Assembly (NCBI RefSeq): GCF_963576545.1
Contig: NC_083651.1
Coordinates: 16,105,580 to 16,169,579 of the forward strand
Source of the DNA: Limanda limanda
Taxonomy: Eukaryota > Chordata > Actinopteri > Pleuronectiformes > Pleuronectidae
Reading direction: 5' to 3'
Length of the DNA: 64,000 bases
Each line of letters begins with the position of its first letter. The stretch's first letter is position 1. Shown one piece after another: positions 50,830-62,690 of the stretch. The notes under the pieces are model-generated. The model was not told where the DNA came from. It saw only the letters and a list, made by a program, of their open reading frames with translations, and did no database searches. The translations under genes and the position numbers were made by a program.

Positions 50830-50988
50830 GTTTTGGTGTCAGCCGAACAGCTGCTGACTTCACTGGGCAGAGAAAAGGAAGATACCAATCATTTTCAGAT
50901 CTTTGTGGCAGTGCACGCTCGTTTTAGAAAGGTTAAAGGGCCTCGTCCTGTAGGAATACACAGACTCGTTGGGAGATTGGTTGATTGA
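50830..50988 (+). other. Terminal-exon-like frame
   Basis: A long T-rich tract (about 50780-50800) and GTTCTGCAG (to 50829) precede a frame that stays open for 52 codons to a TGA. It starts VLVSAEQLLTSLGREKEDTN and then reads HFQIFVAVHARFRKVKG. The acceptor is good and the translation protein-like. No family is recognised, and no polyadenylation signal close downstream was identified. A chance frame is the simplest alternative. Confidence 0.2.
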
Positions 50989-52749
50989 TGACACATTCCA
51001 TGAATCTTTACTTTCGGTCTTGATGACGAGCGTTACTTCAAAAAATCTTTTTTAATTATTCTGTCCATACAAAATCTTTCAATTTAAAACATAGAAAATC
51101 AACAAAACAAGTTTATTAATACATTTTGCTCCATTGGCAGATTAATTTACTGTAGAAAATGTAATGACCTGTAAATGAACTGCAAGCTGCTCAGTTTTTC
51201 CTGTTTAATTTGATTAATTTGTTTGTAGTTTTTGAGCACATTTTACTTTTATTTTGTATTTGCATACAGAAGCATTTCGATTCAATTCAGTTGACGCCAT
51301 ACAATAAACCTTACCCTGCAGTATATCCACATATTTTCTATCTGCTCTTTGCAGTTATCGCTATAAAGATAAGGCAAGGGGCAAGATTTTTGGGCTATAA
51401 GCCTTTTGGTTTCTGTTTCTAGTTTGGCCAATCATGTTTGAGCAGGCTTTGGTCGCCCATGGATTAACTGTGTGGAGAGTAATAGAGACTGAACATGTTA
51501 ACCGATATGCATCGGCTATCTGCTTTATACTTTATCTAAATTCAAATGCAGACGGTTGTTGAAAGGTATTTGGCAATGTATAGTCTAAAACACCTATAAA
51601 AAGTATTGCTCTTTGTATGGGTGTAAACGCTGTACACTGAGCGGGAAGAGAAGTCTTGGCCCAGATATCTGTCTGCACCGGAACTCCCAAAATACAGACC
51701 TTTGCCCCCAGGGGCTAATTCAACATCAGACTATAGCCAATGACCTCAGAGATTGCTCCTTACAGATGTTTATGCATTGAGAAACATTTATGTTTTAACA
51801 TGTGCTGTCCACACATCTTCATATGCAAAGCAATCAATTTAGTTAGTGCTCATTTGTCTTGTGTTTTTAAGGTTGTAGCTTTTCGGTGTTAAATAAACAC
51901 ATCTCAGTGCTGTGACCTGGACTTTAAAAATACAATATATCATGATTACTGACATCTCTCATGTGTTATGCATTTTCACTTATTTGGTCCAACTTCTGCA
52001 TTGGGGTAACCTTTAACTCTTCCTCAGTGGTGATTTAACTTAATCCCCCAGTGAGCATCATCGTTCCATCTAACACTAAATTACCTAAATCAACACTAGG
52101 CTAAATCTAGCCCCCATTCCTGCAGCACAGAGCATAATCCGTAGTGTGGACGCAGACATACGCCAGTGGCCCACTTATAACTTAAATGACTACTTTAGTT
52201 AACCTTCCTGTTTAAGTCTAACATATTGTTATGACAGCAATAGTGCACTGCATAATTTCCCTGGCATTAGCATCAGTCATCGGCCGGCCTGCTATAAATA
52301 CACCTGACAGCAGAACTGTTTCAGAAGTGTTCTTTACAGGATAGTGCCCAGGACTCCAGAGGTGAGGTACTTTGATAGTACAGCTCATGAAATATTTGCT
52401 GACTTCTATCACCTATGGGACTACTGTTCTGATGGAGCCAATGATATGTGCCCCTATTAGTCTCTAAGGAGTTTTCCTAGCCCACTTTCACCCGATCCGT
52501 GCCAATTAAGTAGCAGAATTATGTATATTAGTTGGAGTCACTTGTACTTCCACACAAAGGAATGCATACAGGGAAGGGTGACAGAGGGATACTGTTGAAT
52601 AATTAGAGTGAATTTTCAGAGCCCTGGAAACTCAATCATATGCTGCCATGTGCTAACTATTTTTAACCAGTTCTTTTCTCCTCTTCTTCTCTTTTCTGCT
52701 CCTTCCTTCATACATTCAGCTGCAGAAATGAAGAACGAATTCTCTATCC

Positions 52750-52899
52750 TCACTGCTCCTGTACTTCATCCAGAGTAATTGTTAACATTCTGCATAGCTG
52801 CTCTCGGAACATGCCCCGAAGTCTGGACATTTTCTTAAAATTTTTCCAAAGGGTGTGGGCTGTTGCATAATCAACATTTTCCAACAAAGCATCTGCGTC
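52750..52899 (-). other. Terminal-exon-like frame on the minus strand
   Basis: On the minus strand, TTTCTTTTTGGTTTTGCTTG then AGCAG (ending at 52900) is a plausible acceptor. It is followed by 49 codons and a TGA. The translation is helical-looking and rich in charged and leucine residues: DADALLENVDYATAHTLWKN, then FKKMSRLRGMFREQLCRM, ending TLDEVQEQ. I do not recognise the family. No clear polyadenylation signal is close by. It could be a 3' exon, a retropseudogene fragment or coincidence. Confidence 0.25.
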
Positions 52900-53704
52900 C
52901 TGCTCAAGCAAAACCAAAAAGAAAAGTATGTATAAGCATCTATGCATTTAAAAAGTCTCCTGCTGCATCATTCATATGGTTAAAACAAAGTCCAGAAAAT
53001 GTCTGGACCCAATGTTCTTGGTTGGTAGGATCAACGGTCAATTTAACAAAGTCCCCATTAATATTTTAGAAAACCATGGCACACATCTCCTCTGCCTTGA
53101 GCTTGTTTTGATGGTTTGTGAGTATAAACAACTTTCATTCTCTTGTCTAATTCTCATTTTCCCTCCATCAATGATAAACAAGTAAACGATTCCCGAACGC
53201 CACGCATGAAAACACATTAATTGAGCTCCTCAGACTTTCTGTAAACTCATTACATCACGCTTGGCTTGTCATCCATACAATGCTCGCAGCAACTGCTCTT
53301 TAGTCTTCTTTATGGAGCCGGGCGGTTTGAGGAAATACGGAGTGTCACGAGCAGACCTCTCATCCTCGCAGACACTTCCCACAGTCATCAGTATTCTAAT
53401 GACTCACGGGTGTTTATTTTTAGAGATCCAGAGATTGATGAGATGCTCGTATCGTCCTTAACCACCAACTAATTAACTAATTAGGACATTCAAATGAAGA
53501 CTTGCTCTGGATAATGCGGCGTGGCTTTGGCATGAGCAAACAGCTCTTGATTCTAACTGCTTGACTCAGCTGAGGGGGGTTCAGCCTCATGGTCTCTTCC
53601 TGTTTGCCTCATTGGTGCCATGTTGTTCTGTTGTACTATTGACGAGGGCAAGTATTGATCAGACAAAATAATGCCGCGTTGGATGATAAGAGCAGGACCT
53701 GTGA

Positions 53705-54125
53705 CACTGACTATGTTTACATGACAGTGAAATTCAGATATTAACCCAATTAGGACACTGAAGACACTTCAATTTAAACAGCATTTTCTGATTATACTCG
53801 GACTTACTGAATTAACACCCTGACCTAATGCAGATATTTGGCTCTCGTCCACATGATGATGATGATGATGACGATATTTAATTGTCAGAATTTTATCTGA
53901 AAAAAATCAGGACAGGAAGAAAAAATACAAACATTTAAAATTATTTCAGACTCGACGCATTAGACAGATATTCGAACAACATTAGACAAAACAGAAACTG
54001 AGACGCGGAGCCGAGCAGTGCACCTGCACCTGATCGGGCTTTTTCAGTTACTGAGACTCAGATTTTTACTAACGCCAAATCTCTGGTTTCTGTGTATCCA
54101 TGTGTACATGTAAAAGGGAATGTTC
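53705..54125. mobile_element. Possible 'TGTTTACATG' fish DNA-repeat, diverged
   Basis: The left part begins TGTTTACATGACAGTGAAAT and the right part ends near CATGTGTACATGTAAAA, so the ends are loosely inverted. The internal style (AATTAGGACACT, GATTATACTCGGACTTACTG) resembles a common teleost nonautonomous element. The ends are too decayed to define a duplication. Confidence 0.35.
53852..53870. repeat. (ATG)6 trinucleotide repeat
   Basis: Six ATG units, then ACG; simple repeat. Confidence 0.85.
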
Positions 54126-54195
54126 CAAAAATTATGATGCCACTGCTTACTGTTGCTTTGTGTAATTAGCTTGCTCCAGAAAAAACATAGACACA

Positions 54196-54376
54196 GGTGG
54201 CTATGTAACCGTTTCTCTGCACTTTATCACCACCTACTGGCTCGTTATGCTTGTTTGAGTGTTTGTTGTATTTCTGTGTTTTCGCGTTGAAGGTTGTGTG
54301 AACAGATTTGTTTTTCAAACGCAGGCAAAAATGTTGATTTACACTGTGACCCGCCGTAGTGTGGACAAGGCCTAAG
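54196..54376. mobile_element. Possible fragment of a fish DNA transposon ending 'GTGTGGACAAGGCC'
   Basis: The stretch with TTTTCGCGTTGAAGG and AAACGCAGGCAAAAATG, ending GTAGTGTGGACAAGGCCTAA, resembles one end of a common teleost nonautonomous element. The other end is not visible, so only a fragment can be suggested. Confidence 0.35.
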
Positions 54377-55140
54377 ATGTGGAGTGTTCTGATATTAGTC
54401 GCATATAGTTGAAATGTACACGTCTTAATCCCATTGTAATGTACTATTGGAGTTATTGCGGCATTTTCATGACATCAACATTCATGGCAGTTACCAGCTG
54501 CTGGACATCACAGCCAGACTATGATCTGCCATGAGTTTGAATGGAATATTCTATTTGCACCTCAAGTAAACATCATCATGGAAATAATGGCTTATTCAGA
54601 ATAAAGTCAATATTTGGAGTATTACTGTCCATGTAGAGATGGTCAATGATGTTATCATTTTGACATGTTTTCAGGTACCTATCAGCATATTTTCACTTTT
54701 ACTGTTCCCCAACCAAAACCTTATGTAGATCCTATGAGGTGATATCAATCCTCCTTTACATCAGCCTCCTTTGTTGTCCGAAAATATGCTCTTAATTTTT
54801 CCATCAGGTATTGTCAATCACACTCCACTTACTTTGACTTTGAACTCACCTGCTCTAGAGGCCTTGAAGTCCTGCGATGCCAAACATCTCACTGTCTGTG
54901 TTATAATTAGTTTTTCTCTACCATTGACTTGTTCACCCATTCACCTTGTTCTCACCATGTTTATATGGGCACTGGTCAGATCTGTATCATTATCCATCTC
55001 TTTGCACTGATTGTTATCGTTCCAGGTATAATGTGTCAGCATTCTGTGGACTTTAATTGGAGGGAGATATGGATGATGGCTTATTACTGCTGAAAGTCAG
55101 CTCTTTAGAAAAGCTAACATGTATCTCAGCTACAAGCAGG

Positions 55141-55262
55141 ACTGGGTCATTTTACTTTCAAATGTAGGCAGTAACAGATTACAAATAACATGGCAATTCT
55201 TTGTAATTAGTGAAGTAATCCATTCAACTACAAAAGTATAATCAGGATACTTTTGGATTAGC
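55141..55262. mobile_element. Fragment of a hAT-type 'GTAATCNATTAC' fish repeat
   Basis: A patchwork of TTACTTT, CAGTAACAGATTACAAAT, TAATTAGTGAAGTAATCCAT and ACTACAAAAGTATAATC follows the order seen in a common teleost hAT-derived repeat. Both termini are lost. Confidence 0.4.
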
Positions 55263-56149
55263 CTATTTCATGATGAAGTTGAAACGGAAAGTATTTCACC
55301 TTATACTGTATAAAAAAATAAAGCCTCCAAAATTAGAGGTTCAAAATGTTTCTCTTTACGTGCAAATAAAATGTAATATTAATATTAACAATCCAACATC
55401 AATACATGTTAACATTGGATTGGATCACCCTGATCCACAAAATAACTTTTCAAGATGTGGATTACCAGAGCTTCACATGGAACTGCATGTCACAATGTAG
55501 GCTCCCAGCGATGAAGAACAACAGGTGAAGAGACAGAAAACAGCAGAACAAAACAATAGAAACATTCCCCTCTGTTTCAGTCAGTCAGAGCCCTCATCTG
55601 ACCTTTAGCTGCAGCAAACACACTTAAACACTGCTCACCTTACATGCTTTGACTACTTGTGAGTGGAACCACCCAGAGCGTTACCTGTTGTGTCCTGCAT
55701 AACATCGATATTGATATTGACAACTGATATTGATAACTGCAGTGAGAATCATTTTATGGGAGTTTACCTGGAATGAAAGTCTTAATGGGTAAAATCGACT
55801 TTATCACTGTTGAACAAATCAAGTGTGAAATAAGTAAAGGTATTAATACTACATGAAAATATAAGAAACTTAATGTTTGACCTCACATTTGTCTGCTGGG
55901 ATCGTGATGATCAAGCATTGGATTAAAGGTACTAGACATGTTGAACAAGACATACTAAAGATGTCATCTTTATTTTTCTTTCAAATAACCCGTTTATCAA
56001 ATTCTGATCAAATTGCCTCTGAACAACTGAGTCCTGGTTACGTAATCCCAATAACATGTAATCTGTGACAATCCCTAACCCTGGCAATGAGCCATTCCAC
56101 ATTCTTTAACTGAAATGTGTCTGCTTATTTTGGGGAAAAAATGCTGTTG

Positions 56150-56290
56150 ACTGTAACATTCAAGAGCTTAATCCCACATGGCTCAATTTTAAAGGTTAAT
56201 AATCCCTTTAATTAAAGGATAAGCCTGCTATTGAACAGAATAGATGGATGTAGACCCACTAATTAGTTCAATAATTAAGGTTTTAGTGCC
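56150..56290. promoter_or_regulatory. Homeodomain-site-dense candidate enhancer with a 14-bp palindrome
   Basis: Within about 140 bases there are several TAAT/ATTA cores and a perfect palindrome, CCTTTAATTAAAGG at 56205-56218, followed by CTAATTAG and AATAATTAAGG. Paired-type and other homeodomain dimers bind such sites. The region is free of recognised repeats. Function is inferred only. Confidence 0.3.
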
Positions 56291-58374
56291 GGACAGAGAT
56301 GAGAGCGCTCTGGTGATGTGTCATAAAATTCATAGAGTTGTTAGGACGCCATGAGTAGGTTGGTTGCAGCTTTACAGCAGTACGCCTGCATATGCACTCA
56401 GGGTGGTGGTGAAACATGGCGTCCCAGTGGACGGTGCCGCAACAGCTGTTCTTGCCTGAGCCTGACGTTCCACACAATATGATCGCTCCATCAGCAAGCA
56501 CACTCTCCAAACAGCCGCATCTGCATTCATCAAACACACTTATCAGTAAACAGCAAACAATAAATGATCTCCGAGAGTAAACAAAACAGCGAGCCTGGAA
56601 AGAAATGTCACCCGTACAGTTTAATCACCGATGTTGTTAATCAATAAAGCGGCTTCATATCTTTTAATTAAAGTTTTATTTGCAGCAAACGTTGGCCGTA
56701 TCTGTCTGCATGTGTTTGGTCTTTTTTTTCCCGTTTAATGGAACCTGTTGGGGCTGGGGAATGGAGGTGGCAGCTGCTGATGACCAGTCACGATGGGGCG
56801 CTTGTGTTTGTAATTGCATTTTGTCACCTACAGAGGGTGTTAAGAATCCTGGTTAAAAGCTGGGGGAAATCTCACAGTAACAATTATTGTAGAGCAAATT
56901 ACCAGGTAGGCAATATCTAAGCTGTCAAGAAAGGTTAGGAGAAATGAGGAGAAGAAGATGGACTATTCAGACATTCATCATGGCCATAGTTGCCACTTCC
57001 AAATTGAAAATTGGACGGAATGCATCCTTCATTTTCTCAAAATTTGAATGAGTTACTGATTAATGCTGTGATTGACAGAAAGGCCTGTATAAATAAATAG
57101 GATGGTAATTTGTTTCTGTGCTTTCGCCTTAGATCCATTCCCACATAGAACTTCTGGCTATTTTGGCGTTAACACTAAATGATGAACGAGATGCGGCCTC
57201 GTGTGCATCGGGATCCGCCTGCTCATGTGAACATGTATGTGAACAGGCATGCAATAGTTGCACATGAAGGCGTATTAATGGATCTAATCTGGCTTCGGAT
57301 GGTGTTGGGAGGATTTCTTGTTTGGCAGCGGCTGCAGTGGTAACATTACACAGTGTTGCCACAGGAGACTTTCCCTCCACCATCTGTCTCTTTTTCAACT
57401 CTGTATATTACATGTACACCACGTGCTTGGAAATGTAGCTTCCTCGTTTTAATGGGAATGTGAATAAATATTCTCTCCTTCCTCTGGCAGCCGGGGCATT
57501 GCTGGAGCCAAACCCATCGCCTGTGTTCATTTGCAGCAGCATTGTCCTTTGAATTCCATTTATGGCGAGCTATAAATTGAATTATTGAAAAGCTATTGTT
57601 TGTCGCATGAAATCAGTGAAGCAGTAAAGGGGTTAAAGTCAAAGAGTCATAAAAACAATAAGCAAGGGTGAGAAAAAAATCTACTCCAATCAGGATTGGG
57701 TCAATATTTAGCCCCTCACCATATCACAGGATTTAATAGGACATGCTCCATGTGTATTTATAGATTGCAGCTATCTGCTGAAAATGGGTTCCGGTTTAGG
57801 TGATATGGATTCTGGATTCTTAGTTTCACTCAGTAGCACATAGGTAACTTTAAGTTTTGGGGGGAAAGTATTTTGGGACATGATCTAGTTTGGTATAAAG
57901 TAGCCCTGAGTCTGAAAGTTATAAAAACTAACAACTCCTGCTTTTCCCATGGGTGCAGTGGACAGGCCACGTCTACCTCCTGTATGTCAGTTTAAAGTGT
58001 AGGAAATGATCATACACAATTCAACACATTATATTTAACATTATAGAGCTGAAACAAATTGTGGATTAATGAGGTAGTTGAGTGACAGAACAAAATTATA
58101 TCAAAATTAGCATTAAAGTTAGGGTTATAATCATGGAAAAGCTAGCAATATCTCACCCCCCTCTGCCAGGCCTCTCGTCAAACTTGTGCCCCCGAAACAC
58201 ATGAACCTGAACTGCCTGACTGACAAATGTTCAGAGGTGTATGTCTCTATGGCTAAAGACTCCAGCGCAGGCCGGCAGGATGGTTAGTGACAGACAGGTA
58301 CACCAGCGTATAATTTCATCCACATCGAATAAAATGATTCGTCCTGCATTCTACAGTATCTGCATGTTTTCCTT

Positions 58375-59268
58375 GTCTTCAACAATCCATCCATCCATTA
58401 TCTATGCTGATTATCATTTGAGGATCGCGGGGGGTTGGAGACAATCCAAGATGACATGGTTGTAACCTGGACAGGTCGCCAGCGTACTGCAGGGCCAACA
58501 TGTTCAGTTGTTAAGTCGTGACATGTGATATCTGTTTCTAGGTTCAAGCTCGGGTATTTTCAAGGTGACGCAGTGCTGTGTTCTTTGCTGTATTTTTGGA
58601 TCTCAGATAGTGTAATAGATGAAATACGACGTGATACAAAGTTTGTCTTTTGCCGGTGTATGCTAATGTTAGCGAATAAAACTTTTGCTGCGTTCAAGAC
58701 AACTCGGATGTCGGATATTCCGACTTGAAATTTGAAAGTTCCGACTTCCCAGCGTTCCGATTCCCGGTGATGGCACGACGTCAAACATAAACAAACATGG
58801 CTGACCGGGCTTGTGATGAGACAACAGTGACCAGTGCAGCATCCTTTCATCGATAAACAAAGCAGAGGAGGGAAAACAACACATGAGGCAACAGACGCCA
58901 TTACAGACGGAAATACATTCTAATACATAAGAGGGAAAGAACACATCCCCTGTCACTCAATCTCACAAACAAAGAAACAACAACTCAGGTCCTGCCATTG
59001 TTGCTTGCTTGTGACCTGAAGGTTTGGACCCAGATAAGGCTACATCATCACAGGCTACGTCACACTTTATAAGCTGACAGCGATAAATCCATCCAGAGCA
59101 ACTTAAACTCTCTAAACACCCAATCTGCATGTCTTTGGATCGTGGGAGGAAGGTGGATCATCCGGAGAAAACCCACACAGACACAAGGAGAACATGCTAA
59201 CTATACTCAGCCAGTGAGGTGACATTGCTAACCACTGCTCCACCGTGCCACCCCGTCTTCAATGATCC
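58375..59268 (-). mobile_element. tRNA-like SINE with target-site duplication, split by an insertion
   Basis: Minus strand. The 5' end at 59254 reads GGGGTGGCACGGTGGAGCAG then TGGTTAGC, a tRNA-like A-box region of a SINE very common in teleosts. The body (59097-59254) continues through GTGTGGGTTTTCTCCGGATG and ends at an internal break. The 3' part (58389-58500) ends in the GGATGGATGG tail. Flanking direct repeats GTCTTCAACAATCC (58375-58388) and GTCTTCAATGATCC (59255-59268) match at 12 of 14 bases, so the two halves belong to one insertion. The B-box region is deleted. About 600 bases of unrelated sequence sit inside. Confidence 0.85.
58498..59094. mobile_element. Insertion inside the SINE, partly a fish DNA repeat
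   Basis: This sequence interrupts the SINE body. It contains CTGCGTTCAAGACAACTCGG and TCGGATATTCCGACTTG, typical of another teleost nonautonomous repeat with GTCGGAA/TTCCGAC inverted strings. A less familiar part follows. I could not define terminal repeats or a duplication, so it may be more than one insertion. Minus-strand frames of 113 and 95 codons here are by-products. Confidence 0.5.
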
Positions 59269-59317
59269 CAAAGTGAATATTTTGTGGGTGTTAGGCTTTA
59301 ATTGTATTGACCAAAGT

Positions 59318-59376
59318 ATTAATTGATTGAAACAGAAAATAATCAACAAAGTAATAATGAAAATCAGAGTCGCAGA
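59318..59376 (-). mobile_element. Fragment of the hAT-type repeat also seen at 45.4 kb
   Basis: On the minus strand it reads TGCGACTCTGATTTTCATTA and then TTGATTATTTTCTGTTTCAA, matching the first about 60 bases of the same family as 45378-45650. It sits just outside the SINE target duplication. Confidence 0.5.
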
Positions 59377-61581
59377 CCCACTGCAGTATATCCCTGTAAC
59401 CGCTCAGAATCACAGGCTCCAATCAGTGTCTCTGTTTAGTCATTTGCAAGCTGTGACCATTGTTGATTCAAGGTGAGACCTGATATTATTGCTGTATAGG
59501 CTTGTGTTTTTATTGTTGTTATTTTCAAGAATGGGCCCATTTTGTCATTTAATTGAGGCTCATGGGCTTGGCTGTGTAACGGCACACGGGGGAATAAGAC
59601 GTCAAGCGGCTGAATTTCCACAGCCATTAACTGTTCCACACTCAATTAGAATGCATAGGATCCTGACATTTCATAACTTATGGGTCTCTAGGCTGATATA
59701 ACCCCCCACTATAAAAGAAGCCACGCTCTGAAGACAGAGCTAGATACTTACTTCCTCTCAGAGATTTAAGTGATTGCCTTGTGAGTTTTTGCAGTGCAGA
59801 ATCAGGGCTGGATAAAAAGGCACGCATGATGTGATTAAAACCTTCCAGGGGCTCGGGCGTTATCGCTGCAGCTTCCGTGTTAGTGCGGCATAAACATGGT
59901 TGCTGCTCTGCGCGGAGGATGCCACAGATTACTCTTTAGACGTCCTCTCTAACTATCAATTTAATTCAGCCTCATGGCAGAATTCTCATATTTCCATGTG
60001 TAATAAATCAAGCTGCATTCCACGTATAGAAAGACTGTGGAACACATGTATGACGCTGTTGTACAGCAACATAAATATGAAATATGAACAGCAGCAAATT
60101 GTGCCACTTAATAAATAGCAGGATTTGTTGTGCTGTTATGAGCCGTCTTGGGAAAGGTGATCCTGACAATCAGAATTATGATGATAGAAATACACTTTGA
60201 TTGCTGTTTAATTTTCTTTGGTGATCTCTCGCCACCGCTATAACTCAGTTTCAAAACAGACAGGTCCTATTTGCCAGGTAATTAATAACAGGCCGCTGAG
60301 GCAAGATTTAGCTATTATTTCTAATATGCTGTGTGATTGTAAAAAGCACCTTTTCCAACAGGACGATTGAATTCATTTATATCTTGTTATTTTGTAAATG
60401 CTTTTCCAGCGCTTTAATTTATACAAAGTGAAGGTGAATCTTCAGCACAGCCATCAGTAATCTCATTTAAAGAGAGACTGCTGCTATCTGAAGGGCCACC
60501 AATTAATTCAGATTGATTCCCTGTATAATTGAGTATATTACAAAAAGCAGTATTAAGCTTTCATTATGCTGCGCATGACTGTTCGCTCCTGTGAGTTTTC
60601 CAGCTTGTTTTTCACCGAAACACTTTGAAATCAGAAACCCCCTCTGATGCCTAATCCCTCCAATCATGTATACGAGAATGTAATGTGCAGGTAATGAGTT
60701 TTAAGAAAGTCACTCCTAATCATTCAGTCCCTAACCTGGATTAGGACCAGAGCAGAGAAATTGAAGTCAGAGGTTGGCCAATAGATCACACTTTCCTTGA
60801 ATTCTCTGTTGGTGGCAAACCAATAAACTTAATAGGTGAGGCCCTCTGCCATGAACAACAAAGCCCCATCAGCCGTGCCTCAAAGGTGGAGCCACCTATG
60901 GGTCACCGCTGCTGTGACTCCCGACAATATGACAGATTAACGACAACAGGTTGAGCCCTGCACTTTCGGCCGCCCACAATCTCAATTATGTCTGTCTTAA
61001 TGTACACTGAACAGCCACAATCACAGGGCCATGGACAGGGTAAACACACTTGCAGGAAGCAGACTAGTGACAGGATAATAAAGTGCCATGATTGATTCCG
61101 CTTGCTGTGTGCCAGATCGGTTTATTGTGTGGGAGGAGTGGTACCAGATTGTGTAGGATTCTGTGGTGAGCTATCTGTTGTCTTGGTTCAAGAGCGGCGC
61201 TGTGACTGGAGGAATGATTCTGTGTAAGTGTTAGGATTTACACAGACATATGGCTTCCGATAACTGCTGTGTCGTATCATGTATATGTTTCAGACCATAT
61301 ACTCATTCCAGTGGTTGCCCACCTAAGTACTTTCTCTAAAGAAATGATATTAATGGTACCACATGGTAAAAAAAACAGTTAAAAGTAAAACCTTGCTTTG
61401 AAAAAAGCATTGTCAACATGTTAGCAACATAAACTTTAAGAATCAAAAGTGCAAGATGATGTAGATGTGTAAAGTGTGTATCAAATATCACATTAGATTA
61501 TTATTGACTATGGATTATTGATTGTCGTCAAGTATAAGTAGCATTGTAGTTGCCGTAGGTGGAGCTAATTTATAAATTTTA
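59377..61581. promoter_or_regulatory. Candidate conserved noncoding element cluster
   Basis: More than 2 kb with no recognised repeat. It is dense in TAATTA, ATTA and AATTAATT motifs, above all at 59880-60700 and 60480-60560, interleaved with ordinary-complexity sequence. Frames are short. The pattern is that of a vertebrate developmental enhancer cluster, but conservation has not been shown. Confidence 0.3.
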
Positions 61582-61587
61582 TTTACT

Positions 61588-61635
61588 GTTAGATTAGATT
61601 TCTTTATTTATCCACACAACGGGGAAATTCACTTA
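61588..61635 (-). mobile_element. L2-type LINE 3' tail, severely 5'-truncated
   Basis: On the minus strand it reads GTGAATTTCCCCGTTGTGTG and then ATAAATAAAGAAATCTAATC, the end of a fish L2/CR1-type LINE with its short ATCTA-like tail. Only the last about 50 bases are present, the usual outcome of truncated target-primed insertion. Confidence 0.55.
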
Positions 61636-61809
61636 GGTTGTTTAGTCTGTGGCAGTGTCTTATATTTTGTATGATCATCACGTTTTGTTTGTATAGAGAT
61701 ATTTTTTGATACCATTTGAGTAAATGTTCTTAGTTGGAATCCACCACTGAATCTTGACATTACTGTTTTTCTATTTCAGTTCTTCTCCTTTTAATCTCTT
61801 TAAAAGTCG

Positions 61810-61828
61810 TTTTTTTTTTTTTTTTTTT
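61810..61828. repeat. Poly-T run (T19)
   Basis: Nineteen consecutive T. Read on the minus strand it is a poly-A, but no retroposon body is recognised next to it. Confidence 0.9.
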
Positions 61829-62690
61829 ATGACACCAACCTCTTCCTGTTCTACAAGGGTTTAAAAAAGGACCAGTATCACCTGGCTGATGTCGGCAGCA
61901 GCAACTGTTTGTCTGTGCTCGAACATCGGAAAGGGAGTTAATGCATATTAATGGGGCCCATAAAAGCAACTAATTGAGCATTCCGGATCTTGCTGAGTTG
62001 GGCATCTGTGAGTGACATTGTGCAGCTCCAGGACCTCCACCAGACTGCCTTTATTAGCTCTCTGAACTGAGATGTAGGTCAGGCCATTAAAAGCAGGAAG
62101 GGCTCTCTCACTAAACATTGTTGTGACAGCCTCATGTTTGACATGCCCGTCTGTGAGCGGTGCTGAGGAGACGTTTGCGGCAGTGAGCAGCTCTTCAGTA
62201 AGGAAACATGATATAACTGCTCGCCACTTAAAAAAAAAGTTAATCTCACTTTAAAGCGATTTAATTGAGCACAATAAAATGCAGCCATATGTGTCCCATA
62301 AAAATCCAGAGCGTTCCATGCGAGTGCTAAGTAAACATGCTTATGTGTAACAAGTCTCATATCCAGTGTTTGTAATGTGATTTGGTTAATGATTGAAATA
62401 AAGCCTGCACACCCATTTTTTTGCATGTAAGGGGATTTTTGGTAATAAAAGCTGGCATGTGGAAGATTGACAAGCTTAGTGTGTGAAGATCAGTATACAT
62501 TTATTCAGTTTAACAAAAAACAAAGCTGGGACACTTTCCATATTCAGTCATACACATGTTGTCTAGTTAAATAGTCTTTAAATCAAAACTCGGCTATTAC
62601 ATTTCAGAGTGACGACAGAAATAAACTAAACTAGACAGAACACCACACTAAATCACCATCTAAAACAGTAAGTAGTTGGGCAATAATATT

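Larger units (their letters stand above)
50233..53704. other. Noncoding DNA with two weak exon-like stretches
   Basis: Repeat-poor apart from AT-rich patches. Two coding-like frames are listed separately (50830-50988 plus and 52750-52899 minus). Nothing else is recognised. Confidence 0.45.
54377..58374. other. Noncoding DNA, no gene seen
   Basis: Holds one repeat fragment (55141-55262) and a homeodomain-rich block near 56.2 kb (both listed). The minus-strand frame at 56283-56537 has a P-loop-like GTSGSGKN string but lacks the terminal Ser/Thr and other family features. The frame at 57129-57398 is chance-sized. Confidence 0.5.

Noticed and set aside
53852..53870. Short tandem array considered as CRISPR-like
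   Set aside because: It is a plain trinucleotide microsatellite, and the window is vertebrate DNA.
56283..56537. P-loop-like string GTSGSGKN in a minus-strand frame
   Set aside because: The Walker A Ser/Thr after Lys is missing, there is no Walker B or further domain, and the frame is only 84 codons.
57129..57398. 89-codon minus-strand frame with balanced composition
   Set aside because: No splice context or recognised motif, and its length is common by chance.
58065..58087. let-7-like seed TGAGGTAGT
   Set aside because: Only the first nine bases match let-7, and no complementary arm that could form a pre-miRNA hairpin lies nearby.
58531..58556. B-box-like GGTTCAAGCTCGG
   Set aside because: No A box or tRNA fold at proper distance; it lies inside the insertion in the SINE.
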